Source: M3007 sp041392625 | Lineage (GTDB): Bacteria; Bacteroidota; Bacteroidia; Chitinophagales; Saprospiraceae | Reading direction: 5' to 3' | DNA: 64,000 nt | Assembly (NCBI GenBank): GCA_041392625.1 | Contig: JAWKLR010000005.1 | Span: 124,001 to 188,000 of the forward strand | Shown: one piece after another, positions 8,982 through 17,792 of the stretch | How positions within the stretch are numbered: the first letter of the stretch is position 1 | Layout of the letters: each line of letters begins with the position of its first letter | The notes under the pieces: generated by a model | Database searches by the model: none | What the model saw: only the letters and a program-made list of their open reading frames with translations | Told to the model about the DNA's origin: nothing | Made by a program: the position numbers and the translations under genes

Positions 8982-9908
8982 ATGAAAGCGCCATTTTGGT
9001 ATATCATTTTCAATCCTGCTGCGGGTGGCGGGACTCTGGAGGCGGAGTGGCCCCGGCTGGAAGCCTGTTTGCGAACGGCGGGTTACAGCTACACCGTGGC
9101 TTTTACCAGGTACAAGGGACATGCGATTCGACTGGCCGAAGAGGCCGTGCTCAAGGGGCATCGCTACCTGATGGCGGTCGGCGGAGACGGGACCAACCAC
9201 GAAGTGGTAAACGGGATTTTTAAGCAAAAAAAAGTGGCACCCAACGAGGTGTATTATGCCTTGTTGCCATTTGGCACCGGGAATGATTGGGCGCGCTATT
9301 ACGAACTCTCCCGAGATTTTGAGGAGCGCCTGGCCCGCATAAAAAAACTGAAGACCCAGAAACAGGATTTAGGCTGGGTGCGGTACCAATCCGATGAAGG
9401 TGAACAAGAGCGCTTTTTCGTCAATGTTGCCGGGATGGCCTACGATGCATTTATAGCAAAAAAAACAGAGGAGATGGAACGCCGCCCGGGTGCTATCCAA
9501 TACCTGCTCATGGTAGCCCGCTACCTGTTTCAATACGAACTTCAACCCGCCCGGATTGAATTTGATGAGCAGCAAATTGACGATCTGTTTTATACCATTA
9601 ATATTGGTATTTGTCCGTACTCCGGCGGCGGCATGCGCCTGGTCCCCCAGGCAGTGCCCAACGATGGCATGCTGGCCCTGACCTTTGCGCGGGAGCTGCC
9701 GAAGTGGGAAGTGCTGGTACAAACCCGTCGCTTTTACACAGGCACCATATTGGATCATCCCAAAATTACCGGACTGAATACCGAAGGGCCAATCCGGGTG
9801 CTTCCACTACAGGGAACCACCACCTTGCTCGAAGCCGACGGGGAGTTTCTGGGGTATGCGCCTGCAGTTTTTCGAATTATGAAAAAAGGCTTGCGGGTAG
9901 TGATTTGA
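8982..9908 (+). CDS. Diacylglycerol/lipid kinase family protein (YegS-like)
   Basis: A 308-residue protein of the DAGK catalytic-domain family (YegS/BmrU/LCB5). The N-terminal nucleotide site shows FNPAAGGG (residues 10-17), the conserved GGDGTNHEVVNG starts at 67, and LLPFGTGNDWARYY follows as the PxGTxND motif. The C-terminal part carries GGGMRLVPQAVPNDGMLAL, DHPKI and EADGEFLG, all standard for the family. It is predicted to phosphorylate a lipid alcohol using ATP at the inner membrane. I chose the ATG at 8982 because MKAPFWYIIFNPAAGGG fits the family; an ATG at 8925 would add 19 poorly conserved residues. It stands alone on the plus strand. Confidence 0.92.
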   Translation: MKAPFWYIIFNPAAGGGTLEAEWPRLEACLRTAGYSYTVAFTRYKGHAIRLAEEAVLKGHRYLMAVGGDGTNHEVVNGIFKQKKVAPNEVYYALLPFGTGNDWARYYELSRDFEERLARIKKLKTQKQDLGWVRYQSDEGEQERFFVNVAGMAYDAFIAKKTEEMERRPGAIQYLLMVARYLFQYELQPARIEFDEQQIDDLFYTINIGICPYSGGGMRLVPQAVPNDGMLALTFARELPKWEVLVQTRRFYTGTILDHPKITGLNTEGPIRVLPLQGTTTLLEADGEFLGYAPAVFRIMKKGLRVVI

Positions 9909-10114
9909 GCCCTACATTAATCTGGTAATTGGACTTGTTGTGGCGGGTTTTCAGTGTGAAAATACAGGGAGGCAAAGCCTTTGTTTACCGTCGCCTGGCA
10001 TGCTAAAAAGGGGTGGGCTGGGCTGGAAAGCAGTCGACAAGTGGTTTTTTCCGACATTTCTTTTAAAAAATGTGAAAAAACAGGCGAACTAAGCGCTTGA
10101 TTTTTGGTTGATAA

Positions 10115-10145
10115 TTGTGAAATGAGGGCGCTTTTTCTAATTTTG
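10115..10145 (+). promoter_or_regulatory. Bacteroidota-type promoter of acn
   Basis: TTG at 10115-10117 is followed after 20 bp by TAATTTTG at 10138-10145, fitting the Bacteroidota -33 TTG / -7 TAnnTTTG pattern. It predicts transcription about 130 nt before the aconitase ATG. The rest of the 9909-10282 gap upstream shows nothing else I can support. Confidence 0.7.
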
Positions 10146-10149
10146 CAGC

Positions 10150-10282
10150 GCACAAACCGAGCCTTCGGTGGGTTTTCAATCCGACATGTTGTTCTGGACC
10201 TAGTTTATGAACAACATGTACGCCTACGGCCGGCCACAGTAGCCATCCTGGTTTCTTTTATAACTACTAAGCCTTTTACTTT
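10150..10282 (+). promoter_or_regulatory. acn 5' leader with stable hairpin
   Basis: The predicted 5' leader contains a perfect 11-bp inverted repeat, ACATGTTGTTC at 10184-10194 and GAACAACATGT at 10209-10219, with a 14-nt loop. A smaller stem (ACCGA/TCGGT, 10156-10169) precedes it. No poly-T follows the large stem, so it is not a terminator. It could be an RNA structure controlling translation or stability, or an operator for a dimeric protein. No known riboswitch was recognised. Confidence 0.5.
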
Positions 10283-12553
10283 ATGATTTTCGACCTGAAA
10301 ATGATCCGGGAGTTTTACAAAACCTATCCCGAACGTGTTGATGCCGCCAAAGCCAAGCTGGGACGGCCGCTGACCCTTGCTGAAAAAATCCTGTATGCTC
10401 ACTTGCATGAGGACAGCCCACTCAAAGAATACAAGCGGGGATCGGATTATGTATTTTTCCAGTTGGACCGCGTTGCCATGCAGGATGCTACTGCACAAAT
10501 GGCTTTGCTGCAGTTTATGACCTGTGGCCGGAAGCGGGTTGCCATTCCTTCTACCGTGCACTGCGACCACCTCATTACGGCCAGTGAAGGCGCCGACAAA
10601 GACATGGTTGCCGCATTGGATAAAAACAAAGAGGTTTTTGACTTCCTTTCAACCGTTAGTCAGAAATACGGAATTGGTTTTTGGAAACCAGGCGCTGGTA
10701 TCATTCACCAGATCGTGCTCGAAAATTATGCATTCCCGGGTGCCATGATGATTGGTACGGACTCCCACACGGTAAATGCCGGTGGTTTGGGAACCGTTGC
10801 AATTGGTGTGGGTGGTGCCGACGCAGTGGATGCAATGGCCGGAATGGGCTGGGAATTGCAGATGCCCAAGTTGATCGGTGTGAAACTCACCGGTAAACTG
10901 CGCGGATGGACTTCCCCTAAGGACGTTATCCTGAAAGTAGCCGGAATTCTGACAGTAAAAGGTGGAACCGGTGCAATTGTTGAATACTTCGGAAAAGGTG
11001 CCGAAAGCCTGAGTACAACCGGTAAAGGAACCATTTGTAACATGGGTGCCGAAATTGGAGCAACAACCTCTACGTTTGGGTATGATAAAACCATGAACCG
11101 CTACCTGCGCGCTACCGGCCGATCTAAAATCGCCACCATGTGCAACCGCATGAAGGATTACCTGACCGGCGATCCGGAGTGCTACGAAAATCCTGAAAAA
11201 TACTTTGACCAGGTAATTGAAATTGACCTCTCCAAACTGGAGCCACACATCAACGGTCCGTTTACTCCGGACTTGGCGTGGCCACTTTCCAAGTTTGCAC
11301 AGGCAGTTAAGAAAAACAAATATCCGGCTACACTGGAAGTAGGTTTGATCGGATCCTGTACCAACTCTTCCTATGAAGACCTTACCCGCGCTGCTTCCAT
11401 AGCGCGTCAGGCCAAAGAGAAAAACCTGGAGGTAAAAGCCGAATTCACCATTACACCGGGTTCTGAACTGATTCGCTTTACAGCCGAGCGCGATGGCATT
11501 TTGGATGACTTCTCCGACATCGGTGGTGTTGTGATGGCCAATGCATGTGGACCATGTATCGGTCAGTGGAGCCGCCACATCGACGACGATAAGCGCCCGA
11601 ACTCCATCATGACTTCCTTCAACCGGAACTTTACCGGACGAAACGACGGAAACCCAAATACCCACGCATTCGTGGCTTCTCCGGAAATTGTTACAGCATT
11701 CGCCATCGCCGGCGACCTGACCTTCAACCCGAAGAAAGGTAAACTCGTAAATAAAAACGGAGAAGAAGTAAAACTCGACCCACCAAAGGGAATTGAATTG
11801 CCTAAGGACGGGTTTGACGTGGAAGATGCAGGTTACATCGAGCCGGCAAAACGCGGTGGCCGCATCAAGGTGGCAGTGGATAAAAAATCCGAACGCCTTC
11901 AGTTGCTCAAGCCATTTGTGCCAATTACAAACGACGAATTGCAGGGCATGCGCGTTTTGATCAAGGCAAAAGGAAAATGTACTACCGACCATATTTCTAT
12001 GGCGGGTCCATGGCTCAAATACCGCGGACACTTGCAGAACATTTCCAACAACTGTCTGATCGGTGCTACTAACGCATACAACGACGAGCGCAACAGCGTA
12101 CTGAACCTGGAAACAAACGAATACATGGCGGTGCCTGCTTCGGCTCAGGCTTACCAGAAAAAAGGCATCGGAACCATCGTATTTGGTGAGGAAAACTACG
12201 GTGAGGGATCAAGCCGCGAACACGCAGCCATGGAGCCTCGCTTCCTGGGTGTGAAAGCAGTGGTTGTAAAATCGTTTGCCCGGATTCACCAAACCAACCT
12301 GAAGAAGCAGGGTATGCTCGGACTGACCTTCGCCGACCCGGCTGATTACGATAAAATTCGCCAGGACGATAAGGTGAGCATCCTCGGTTTTGAGTCCTTC
12401 AAGCCAGGTACACCACTGACCATCGTGCTAGACCACGCCGACGGAACGCAGGATTCATTCAAAGTGAATCATACCTACAACCAACAGCAAATTGAGTGGG
12501 TACGCGCCGGTTCGGCCTTGAATAAAATTCGCACAGAAATGATTGGAAAGTAA
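10283..12553 (+). CDS. acn: Aconitate hydratase
   Basis: Converts citrate to isocitrate in the TCA cycle; cytoplasmic [4Fe-4S] enzyme. The 756-residue length and the sequence opening MIFDLKMIREFYKTYPERV match the mitochondrial-type aconitase of Bacteroidota. The three cluster ligands are visible: Cys359 in GSCTNSS, Cys422 and Cys425 in NACGPCIG. Other active-site blocks present are GTDSHTVNAGG (residues 158-168) and, in the swivel domain, GEENYGEGSSREHAA. The ATG at 10283 is the only sensible start. The gene is monocistronic: own promoter at 10115-10145, structured leader, and an intrinsic terminator at 12574-12620. Confidence 0.97.
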   Translation: MIFDLKMIREFYKTYPERVDAAKAKLGRPLTLAEKILYAHLHEDSPLKEYKRGSDYVFFQLDRVAMQDATAQMALLQFMTCGRKRVAIPSTVHCDHLITASEGADKDMVAALDKNKEVFDFLSTVSQKYGIGFWKPGAGIIHQIVLENYAFPGAMMIGTDSHTVNAGGLGTVAIGVGGADAVDAMAGMGWELQMPKLIGVKLTGKLRGWTSPKDVILKVAGILTVKGGTGAIVEYFGKGAESLSTTGKGTICNMGAEIGATTSTFGYDKTMNRYLRATGRSKIATMCNRMKDYLTGDPECYENPEKYFDQVIEIDLSKLEPHINGPFTPDLAWPLSKFAQAVKKNKYPATLEVGLIGSCTNSSYEDLTRAASIARQAKEKNLEVKAEFTITPGSELIRFTAERDGILDDFSDIGGVVMANACGPCIGQWSRHIDDDKRPNSIMTSFNRNFTGRNDGNPNTHAFVASPEIVTAFAIAGDLTFNPKKGKLVNKNGEEVKLDPPKGIELPKDGFDVEDAGYIEPAKRGGRIKVAVDKKSERLQLLKPFVPITNDELQGMRVLIKAKGKCTTDHISMAGPWLKYRGHLQNISNNCLIGATNAYNDERNSVLNLETNEYMAVPASAQAYQKKGIGTIVFGEENYGEGSSREHAAMEPRFLGVKAVVVKSFARIHQTNLKKQGMLGLTFADPADYDKIRQDDKVSILGFESFKPGTPLTIVLDHADGTQDSFKVNHTYNQQQIEWVRAGSALNKIRTEMIGK

Positions 12554-12573
12554 TTTTTAAGCGAATTCATTTT

Positions 12574-12620
12574 AAAAAAACCGGGTAGTGCTAATTGGCG
12601 CTATCCGGTTTTTCTTTTTT
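12574..12620 (+). terminator. Intrinsic terminator of acn
   Basis: A long stem pairs AAAAACCGG-GTAGTGC with the GGCGCTAT-CCGGTTTTT side, with a TAATT loop, followed by a T-rich run (TTTTTCTTTTTT). It lies 20 bp after the acn stop codon. Confidence 0.85.
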
Positions 12621-12664
12621 TCGGGAAATTTGGGCATACCCTTAACACTCTAAATTACCAGATT

Positions 12665-13366
12665 ATGCAAAATGCTGTTTCCTTTTTTATCGTTTTAGTT
12701 TTATTTCTTGTTGGCTGCAAGCATTCCAATATTGAGTTGATTAGTCCGGAAGACACGGCTACATCTTCTGACCCAGTTGAGTTGGTTAGCCCGAAAGACA
12801 CTACCATACCATTTGGCCCGGTTGAGTTCAATTGGTCGAGCAAGATCGATGGCCCATCCCGATTGCTCGTTTCAACGGCATCCGACTTCAGTAACCCGGT
12901 TTTAGATACGCTTGTGGACGCGCACCATTTTACTTTTGAAAAAGGCCTGGCTCCCGCAACACAACATTACTGGATGGTTACCATAGATGATCAGAGTGCC
13001 ACCGCTTCTTTTAAAATTGAAAATGCTCTGGAAAAATACCTCGGAAGTGAACAGGTAACGGGACGCTACAAACTCTGGGATATTTCTGGGGTTTATTGGG
13101 ATACCACATATCAAACGGAGGTTAGTCTGAAAGCCTTTACTCAGTATGTACACGTTGAGGAATCTGTGTTCGGAATTGATCAAAAGTTGTATTTCACGGG
13201 GTGGGGAAATCCGGAGGAGGAGATAAATTATTTTACTATAAACTCATCGGGCCATTATGGAATTTACCTGCACATTGATCTGGAAACAGACTCGCTTCAT
13301 TTTTATGGAATGGATGGAGGCCTGGGTAATGGGGATACATGGGATTTTAAATGGAAGAAGGATTAA
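12665..13366 (+). CDS. Lipoprotein of unknown function
   Basis: A 233-residue protein with a lipoprotein signal: hydrophobic residues 6-16, then lipobox LVGC with Cys18. After it come two similar short segments (ELISPEDTATSSDPVEL and ELVSPKDTTIPFGPVEF), then a fibronectin-like stretch (FNWSS...SRLLVSTASDF...HYWMVTI) such as is seen in proteins with SusE-like or Ig-like modules. The C-terminal half is beta-rich with several Trp/Tyr residues (YKLWDISGVYWDTTY, YFTGWGNPEEE). I recognise no named family. It is not obviously linked to acn, which ends in a terminator, nor to aspS, which has its own promoter. Confidence 0.8.
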   Translation: MQNAVSFFIVLVLFLVGCKHSNIELISPEDTATSSDPVELVSPKDTTIPFGPVEFNWSSKIDGPSRLLVSTASDFSNPVLDTLVDAHHFTFEKGLAPATQHYWMVTIDDQSATASFKIENALEKYLGSEQVTGRYKLWDISGVYWDTTYQTEVSLKAFTQYVHVEESVFGIDQKLYFTGWGNPEEEINYFTINSSGHYGIYLHIDLETDSLHFYGMDGGLGNGDTWDFKWKKD

Positions 13367-13440
13367 AGGCTTTTGAATCAAAAACGTTTCAGGGTATTGT
13401 TCCAATAAGGCTCATCCATTCTTTTTCTATAATTGAACGG

Positions 13441-13463
13441 GAGGCGCACATGTAGTGCGTCTC
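13441..13463. repeat. Family C short inverted repeat
   Basis: GAGGCGCAC at 13441-13449 and GTGCGTCTC at 13455-13463 form a hairpin with one G-T pair. The same GTGCGTCTC-TACGA text recurs in changed form near 26476 and the related GTAGAGACG at 26374. Confidence 0.6.
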
Positions 13464-13528
13464 TACGATTTTATTCCCATAACCCAGACAAGCTTTCAAT
13501 ATTTCGTGCATAATATGTGCCGAACCCG

Positions 13529-13536
13529 TACCTTTG
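13529..13536 (+). promoter_or_regulatory. -7 promoter element of aspS
   Basis: TACCTTTG fits TAnnTTTG exactly, 28 bp before the aspS ATG. No clear TTG lies at the -33 distance. Confidence 0.6.
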
Positions 13537-13563
13537 CGGCTCAATTTTAAAAAGCATCATCCT

Positions 13564-15327
13564 ATGTTTCGCACCCACACCTGCAATGACCTTCGAATCG
13601 AACACGTCGGACAAACCGTTACACTGGCCGGATGGGCCTCTGTTATCCGAGATAAAGGCGGCCTTTTATGGATCGACTTACGCGATCGATACGGAATTTC
13701 CCAGCTGGTTTTTGATGAAAACTATACCTCCGAATCCTTGTTTGAAATTGCGCGAAGCGTAGGTCGTGAGTTTGTTATTCAGGCTACGGGTGAAGTCATT
13801 GAGCGGGCCTCCAAAACCAATAAAATTCCCACTGGCGACATTGAGATCAAGGTGAGCGAACTAAAGGTTCTCAACAAGGCCAAAACCCCACCCTTTACCA
13901 TTCAGGATGATACCGATGGGGGAGAAGACCTTCGGATGAAATACCGCTACCTGGATATTCGCCGCGATGCCGTTCAAAAGAACCTGATTTTCCGCTCCAA
14001 ACTGGCCATTGAAAGCCGGAAGCACCTGGCCGACCAGGGTTTTATCGAAGTGGAAACCCCGTTTTTGATAAAAAGCACCCCAGAAGGTGCACGCGACTTC
14101 GTGGTGCCATCCCGGATGAACGAGGGCCAGTTCTATGCGCTCCCTCAAAGTCCGCAGACCTTCAAGCAAATCCTGATGGTTGCCGGAATCGACAAGTATT
14201 TCCAGATTGTGAAATGCTTCCGGGATGAAGACCTTCGTGCCGACCGTCAGCCGGAGTTTACTCAGATCGACTGCGAGTTGTCGTTCGTACACCAGGAAGA
14301 TATTCTCAATACATTTGAAGGACTTACCAAGCACCTGTTCAACGAACTGCTCGGTATCCAACTGTCCGATTTTCCCAGAATGACCTACGACGAAGCCATG
14401 CGCCTGTATGGCTCCGACAAGCCAGATCTTCGTTTTGGAATGCCATTCAACGACCTGAGTGCTCAGGCTAAAGGCAAGGGCTTCCCTGTATTTGATGCGG
14501 CAGAATCCGTATTGGCTATTTGTGCTGAAGGCTGTGCTGAATACACCCGCAAGCAACTCGATGCCCTGACCGATTGGGTTAAGCGCCCACAAATTGGTGC
14601 CAGCGGTTTGGTATATGTAAAATACAATGCCGATGGCAGCATCAAGTCTTCTGTCGATAAATTTTACGGCGAGGAAGACCTGAAGGGTTGGATTGAAACC
14701 TGCGGTGCCAAGCCGGGCGACCTGCTTTTGCTGTTGTGCGGTGAAGAAGAGAAAACGCGCAAGCAGTTGTGTGAACTCCGTTTGGAAATGGGTTCCCAGA
14801 TGGGCATCCGCGAAACCGGGGAATTTAAGCCACTTTGGGTGGTTGATTTCCCGCTCCTGGAATGGGATGAAGACGCTGGCCGTTTCTTTGCCATGCACCA
14901 CCCGTTCACCTCTCCCAAACTGGCCGACATCCCAAAAATGGAATCATCCGATAATGAGGTGCTCAAAAGCATGCGCGCTGATGCCTACGACCTGGTGATC
15001 AACGGTTCGGAAATTGGTGGTGGTTCCATTCGTATTCACGACCGCGATTTGCAGGCCCGCAACTTCCGTTTGCTTGGATTTACTCCGGAGGAAGCCGAAG
15101 CACAATTTGGCTTTTTGCTCGGCGCATTTGAGTACGGTGCACCACCACACGGTGGTATTGCATTCGGGTTCGACCGCCTGGCTGCCGTAATGAATGGTGT
15201 GAACTCCATCCGCGACTTCATCGCATTCCCTAAAAACAATCAGGGCCGCGATGTGATGATCGATGCACCATCCGTTATCGCCCAGGAGCAGCTGGATGAA
15301 TTGGGTTTGAAGCTGGTAACGAAGTAA
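13564..15327 (+). CDS. aspS: Aspartate--tRNA ligase
   Basis: Class II aminoacyl-tRNA synthetase that charges tRNA-Asp. The 587-residue protein has the N-terminal OB-fold anticodon-binding domain (MFRTHTCNDLR..., VTLAGWASVIRDKGGLLWIDLRD), motif 2 FRDEDLRADRQPEFTQ, the bacterial insertion (GAD-like) domain in the middle, and motif 3 GAPPHGGIAFGFDR. Length and order are those of bacterial AspRS. I chose the ATG at 13564; the TTG ten codons earlier lies within the promoter element and would give an untypical N-terminus. Whether it is discriminating or non-discriminating cannot be told, although no gatCAB genes are in the window. Confidence 0.97.
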   Translation: MFRTHTCNDLRIEHVGQTVTLAGWASVIRDKGGLLWIDLRDRYGISQLVFDENYTSESLFEIARSVGREFVIQATGEVIERASKTNKIPTGDIEIKVSELKVLNKAKTPPFTIQDDTDGGEDLRMKYRYLDIRRDAVQKNLIFRSKLAIESRKHLADQGFIEVETPFLIKSTPEGARDFVVPSRMNEGQFYALPQSPQTFKQILMVAGIDKYFQIVKCFRDEDLRADRQPEFTQIDCELSFVHQEDILNTFEGLTKHLFNELLGIQLSDFPRMTYDEAMRLYGSDKPDLRFGMPFNDLSAQAKGKGFPVFDAAESVLAICAEGCAEYTRKQLDALTDWVKRPQIGASGLVYVKYNADGSIKSSVDKFYGEEDLKGWIETCGAKPGDLLLLLCGEEEKTRKQLCELRLEMGSQMGIRETGEFKPLWVVDFPLLEWDEDAGRFFAMHHPFTSPKLADIPKMESSDNEVLKSMRADAYDLVINGSEIGGGSIRIHDRDLQARNFRLLGFTPEEAEAQFGFLLGAFEYGAPPHGGIAFGFDRLAAVMNGVNSIRDFIAFPKNNQGRDVMIDAPSVIAQEQLDELGLKLVTK

Positions 15328-15336
15328 GCGTCTGTT

Positions 15337-16497
15337 TTACTTAATTTCCGGACATTCCTGAAGTCGTTTTCGCACACTGTTTGCGAAGGCAGTCATCGCA
15401 GCGCGTTCGGTGGTGGACATTTCCTTAAACAAATCCGGATATTTTTCCATTCGGGCAATGGGCAGGGCGTAATAGGTGCGCTTGCCACTGGCCTCTTGGT
15501 GTACATACCGATACACCGGAAGATAGCCGTAGGAGTCGAGTTCCGCTTTGCGTACGCCCTTGTTTTTCACGATTTTTACTTCAAATAAAATCCCGCCGTT
15601 GGTATGGGCTTTTTGTTGGTTTGAGATAAAATTGCCGAGCGAGTACACCACCAGGGCTTTCTTCGTGCTTCCATCCGGTGCAGTGGCAGTTTCCCATTTC
15701 ACGGGCTGAACGACGTGTGGGTGTGAGCCGATGATGAGTTGAGCCCCGTTGGCAATCAGAAACTTGGCCAATTTGCGCTGTTCTGCATTTTCCTGGAGTT
15801 GGTATTCCAGTCCCCAGTGCATAAATACAATGATAAAATCGGGCTGTCGGGCCACTGCCTCGGCCAGGTCTTTTTTGATTTGGACCGTATCAATCAGGTT
15901 GACAACGGTAGGTGGAGTAGTGGGCAAGCCGTTGGTTCCGTAGGTGTAGTTGAGCAGGGCAAATTTGAACCCGTCTTTATAGATCATTTGCGGATAGAAA
16001 GCGGCGCGGTCGCGGGCATCTTTGAAGGTTCCCGTCTGCAAAAAACCTTTATCGCGCAGGGTGTTGACGGTGGATACCACGCCGGGGCCGCGGGCGTCGT
16101 TGGAGTGGTTGTTGGCGGTTACGAGCACATCAAATCCGCTAAGTTTCAGGGCATCGGCGAGTTCGTCGGGACTTCGGAACATCGGGTAGCCCGAGTAGGG
16201 TGGTTTGCCAGGCAGGGTTAGTTCCAGGTTGCCAATGGCAATGTCGGCTTTTTCAATAATAGGTTTCAGGTATTGAAAGCAGGGCTCGTAGTTGTATTTT
16301 TTATTTGGGATCACCTCCGCGCTTTTGATTTGCGGGGTATGCCCCATGATATCGCCGGCAAAAACAAGGCTCAGGGTATCCCATTGTGCTGAGGCAGCAA
16401 GGGGGAAAAGAATCAAAAGGGATAAAATTAATCCGGTGGTTTTGCGTTTGATTGCAGCGTGCAAGACCGGGTACTTGGGTATATTTTCATTAATCAT
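15337..16497 (-). CDS. CapA family secreted metallophosphatase-like protein
   Basis: A 386-residue protein of the CapA/PgsA family (calcineurin-like fold). After a signal sequence ending near AASAQ (about residue 38), it shows the family motifs in order: FAGDIMGH, GNLELTL, TANNHSND, a VFMHWGLEYQ segment and IGSHPHVVQP with ALVVYSLGNFISNQ. CapA homologues take part in poly-gamma-glutamate capsule export, but in Bacteroidota stand-alone copies the role is not known; no capB or capC is near. The ATG at 16497 is preferred to an in-frame GTG at 16527 because it places the signal peptide correctly. It converges with aspS with 9 bp between stops. Confidence 0.9.
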   Translation of the reverse strand: MINENIPKYPVLHAAIKRKTTGLILSLLILFPLAASAQWDTLSLVFAGDIMGHTPQIKSAEVIPNKKYNYEPCFQYLKPIIEKADIAIGNLELTLPGKPPYSGYPMFRSPDELADALKLSGFDVLVTANNHSNDARGPGVVSTVNTLRDKGFLQTGTFKDARDRAAFYPQMIYKDGFKFALLNYTYGTNGLPTTPPTVVNLIDTVQIKKDLAEAVARQPDFIIVFMHWGLEYQLQENAEQRKLAKFLIANGAQLIIGSHPHVVQPVKWETATAPDGSTKKALVVYSLGNFISNQQKAHTNGGILFEVKIVKNKGVRKAELDSYGYLPVYRYVHQEASGKRTYYALPIARMEKYPDLFKEMSTTERAAMTAFANSVRKRLQECPEIK

Positions 16498-16620
16498 ACC
16501 TAAAGAAAAGAGTTTTTCAGGAAACACCCAACCCGGCTGGCCCGGATCTTGTTATATTGGCTTCTGTCCAGGCATTCATTGCATAGGGTGCAAGGCAGTT
16601 GAAAAAATTTAGCATAGCAT

Positions 16621-17211
16621 ATGAAAAATAAACTGTTGATTGGCTTGCTTTTGGTGCTGGTATTCGGTCTGGGTGGCTGGCTGGCACTCAAGGTGTTTGC
16701 TCCCAAGCCCGATCCGGTGGAGCAGTCCACAGTCTTATTGGAAAAAATAGATGCGGTTTGCAAGTTGGTGACGGTAGAGGGCCAGTTTTCAGAGATTTAC
16801 AATTACGATGAATACCAGGGGTATTTCACCTTGTTTTGGGATAAGAAAGCCCTGGTGCGCGTACGGGCAACTGTGGCCGCCGGATACGACCTGGAGCAGC
16901 TGGTTGTAGAGGCGGACCCGAATACCAAAACCATTCACATGAGTGCTTTTCCAGAGGCTGAAATATTGAGCATTGATCACAATCTGGATTACTACGATAT
17001 CAGCAATGGATTCTTCACCGAGTTTTCTGCCCAGGATTACAACCGGATCAATGCCAAGGCCAAAGAAATGATCCGGAAACAGGCGCTCAACAGTTCGCTG
17101 CTACCCGCTGCACAGGAACAGGCGGAAACAATACTGGGGCTGATTCAATACATGGTAGAAAGTGCAGGATGGACGTTAGAAGTTGACGATCCCTACCTGA
17201 TGCCTCAATAA
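16621..17211 (+). CDS. DUF4230 domain protein
   Basis: A 196-residue protein with an N-terminal membrane anchor (residues 5-26, LLIGLLLVLVFGLGGWLALKVF) and a single DUF4230 region: a strand with VCKLVTVEGQFSEIYNY, ALVRVRATVAAGYDLEQLVVEAD, IHMSAFPEAEILSIDHNLDYYDISNG and a C-terminal helix region with NRINAKAKEMIRKQAL. DUF4230 proteins are envelope proteins of unknown function. It is divergent from the CapA-like gene and is followed after about 120 bp by a gene with its own promoter. Confidence 0.88.
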   Translation: MKNKLLIGLLLVLVFGLGGWLALKVFAPKPDPVEQSTVLLEKIDAVCKLVTVEGQFSEIYNYDEYQGYFTLFWDKKALVRVRATVAAGYDLEQLVVEADPNTKTIHMSAFPEAEILSIDHNLDYYDISNGFFTEFSAQDYNRINAKAKEMIRKQALNSSLLPAAQEQAETILGLIQYMVESAGWTLEVDDPYLMPQ

Positions 17212-17265
17212 ATGCAACTGTCGGGTTTGATCCAAGATAGCCGTGCAGCAAATAAAAACTATGAT

Positions 17266-17273
17266 TACCTTTG
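17266..17273 (+). promoter_or_regulatory. -7 promoter element
   Basis: TACCTTTG matches TAnnTTTG, 58 bp before the ATG at 17332 of the secreted helical protein. This element also argues against an earlier start for that gene. Confidence 0.6.
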
Positions 17274-17331
17274 GGCGCAGGGCCGCGTAAATTCCGGTTT
17301 GTCAGCCCTCCATTTTATTAAAATTAGCATT

Positions 17332-17778
17332 ATGAAATACCTATTCTCTCTGGCACTTGTTTTTTCTCTGGCTTCTGTTTCGTTTGCACAGAATCTGAAA
17401 AGCGCTGCACCTACCGTTCAGGCTGAAAACACGGAAGCACGCGAAGCAACGGAAGCACTTGTTCAGAAATACAGTCTGAGTGCCCGTCAGGCTCAAACCA
17501 TGTACCGCATTCAGGAACGCAAACTCCGCAACCTGGCTGAAATTGCTGAATACGAAACCAGCAACCCCGAGTTGTATCGTTCCAAGTTGTCCAGCGTACA
17601 GCAGGGCACCCTTGCCAGCATTCGCCGACTTCTGGATAGCGATGAGCAGCGCCGTATTTATCAGCAGACCCAATTGGAGGTTCGCAATAAGCGCAATGAA
17701 AAGCGCAAAGAACTCATGCTTGAGGGTGCAGATGCTGATGCCATTGATATGGCACTCTTGCTCCTGTATGCAGAATAA
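17332..17778 (+). CDS. Secreted helical protein of unknown function
   Basis: A 148-residue protein with a clear signal peptide (MKYLFSLALVFSLASVSFAQ) and a mature part that is almost entirely helical and highly charged (EAREATEALVQKYSLSARQAQTM, LRNLAEIAEYE, RRLLDSDEQRRIYQQ, RNKRNEKRKEL). The composition recalls small periplasmic helical proteins that respond to envelope stress, but no defining motif is visible, so the function is unknown. The ATG at 17332 fits the signal peptide and lies downstream of the TACCTTTG element. It is followed after 14 bp by the NUDIX gene, so the two are probably co-transcribed. Confidence 0.82.
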   Translation: MKYLFSLALVFSLASVSFAQNLKSAAPTVQAENTEAREATEALVQKYSLSARQAQTMYRIQERKLRNLAEIAEYETSNPELYRSKLSSVQQGTLASIRRLLDSDEQRRIYQQTQLEVRNKRNEKRKELMLEGADADAIDMALLLLYAE

Positions 17779-17792
17779 ATCCCGCATCTTTC

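Noticed and set aside
10649..12031. A 460-codon open frame antisense to acn
   Set aside because: It lies wholly opposite aconitase, whose motifs are complete; its residues (Cys/His/Phe-rich, low complexity) look like a shadow of the real gene's codon bias.
13861..14901. A 346-codon open frame antisense to aspS
   Set aside because: It is opposite conserved AspRS motif 2 and insertion domain; no recognisable domain.
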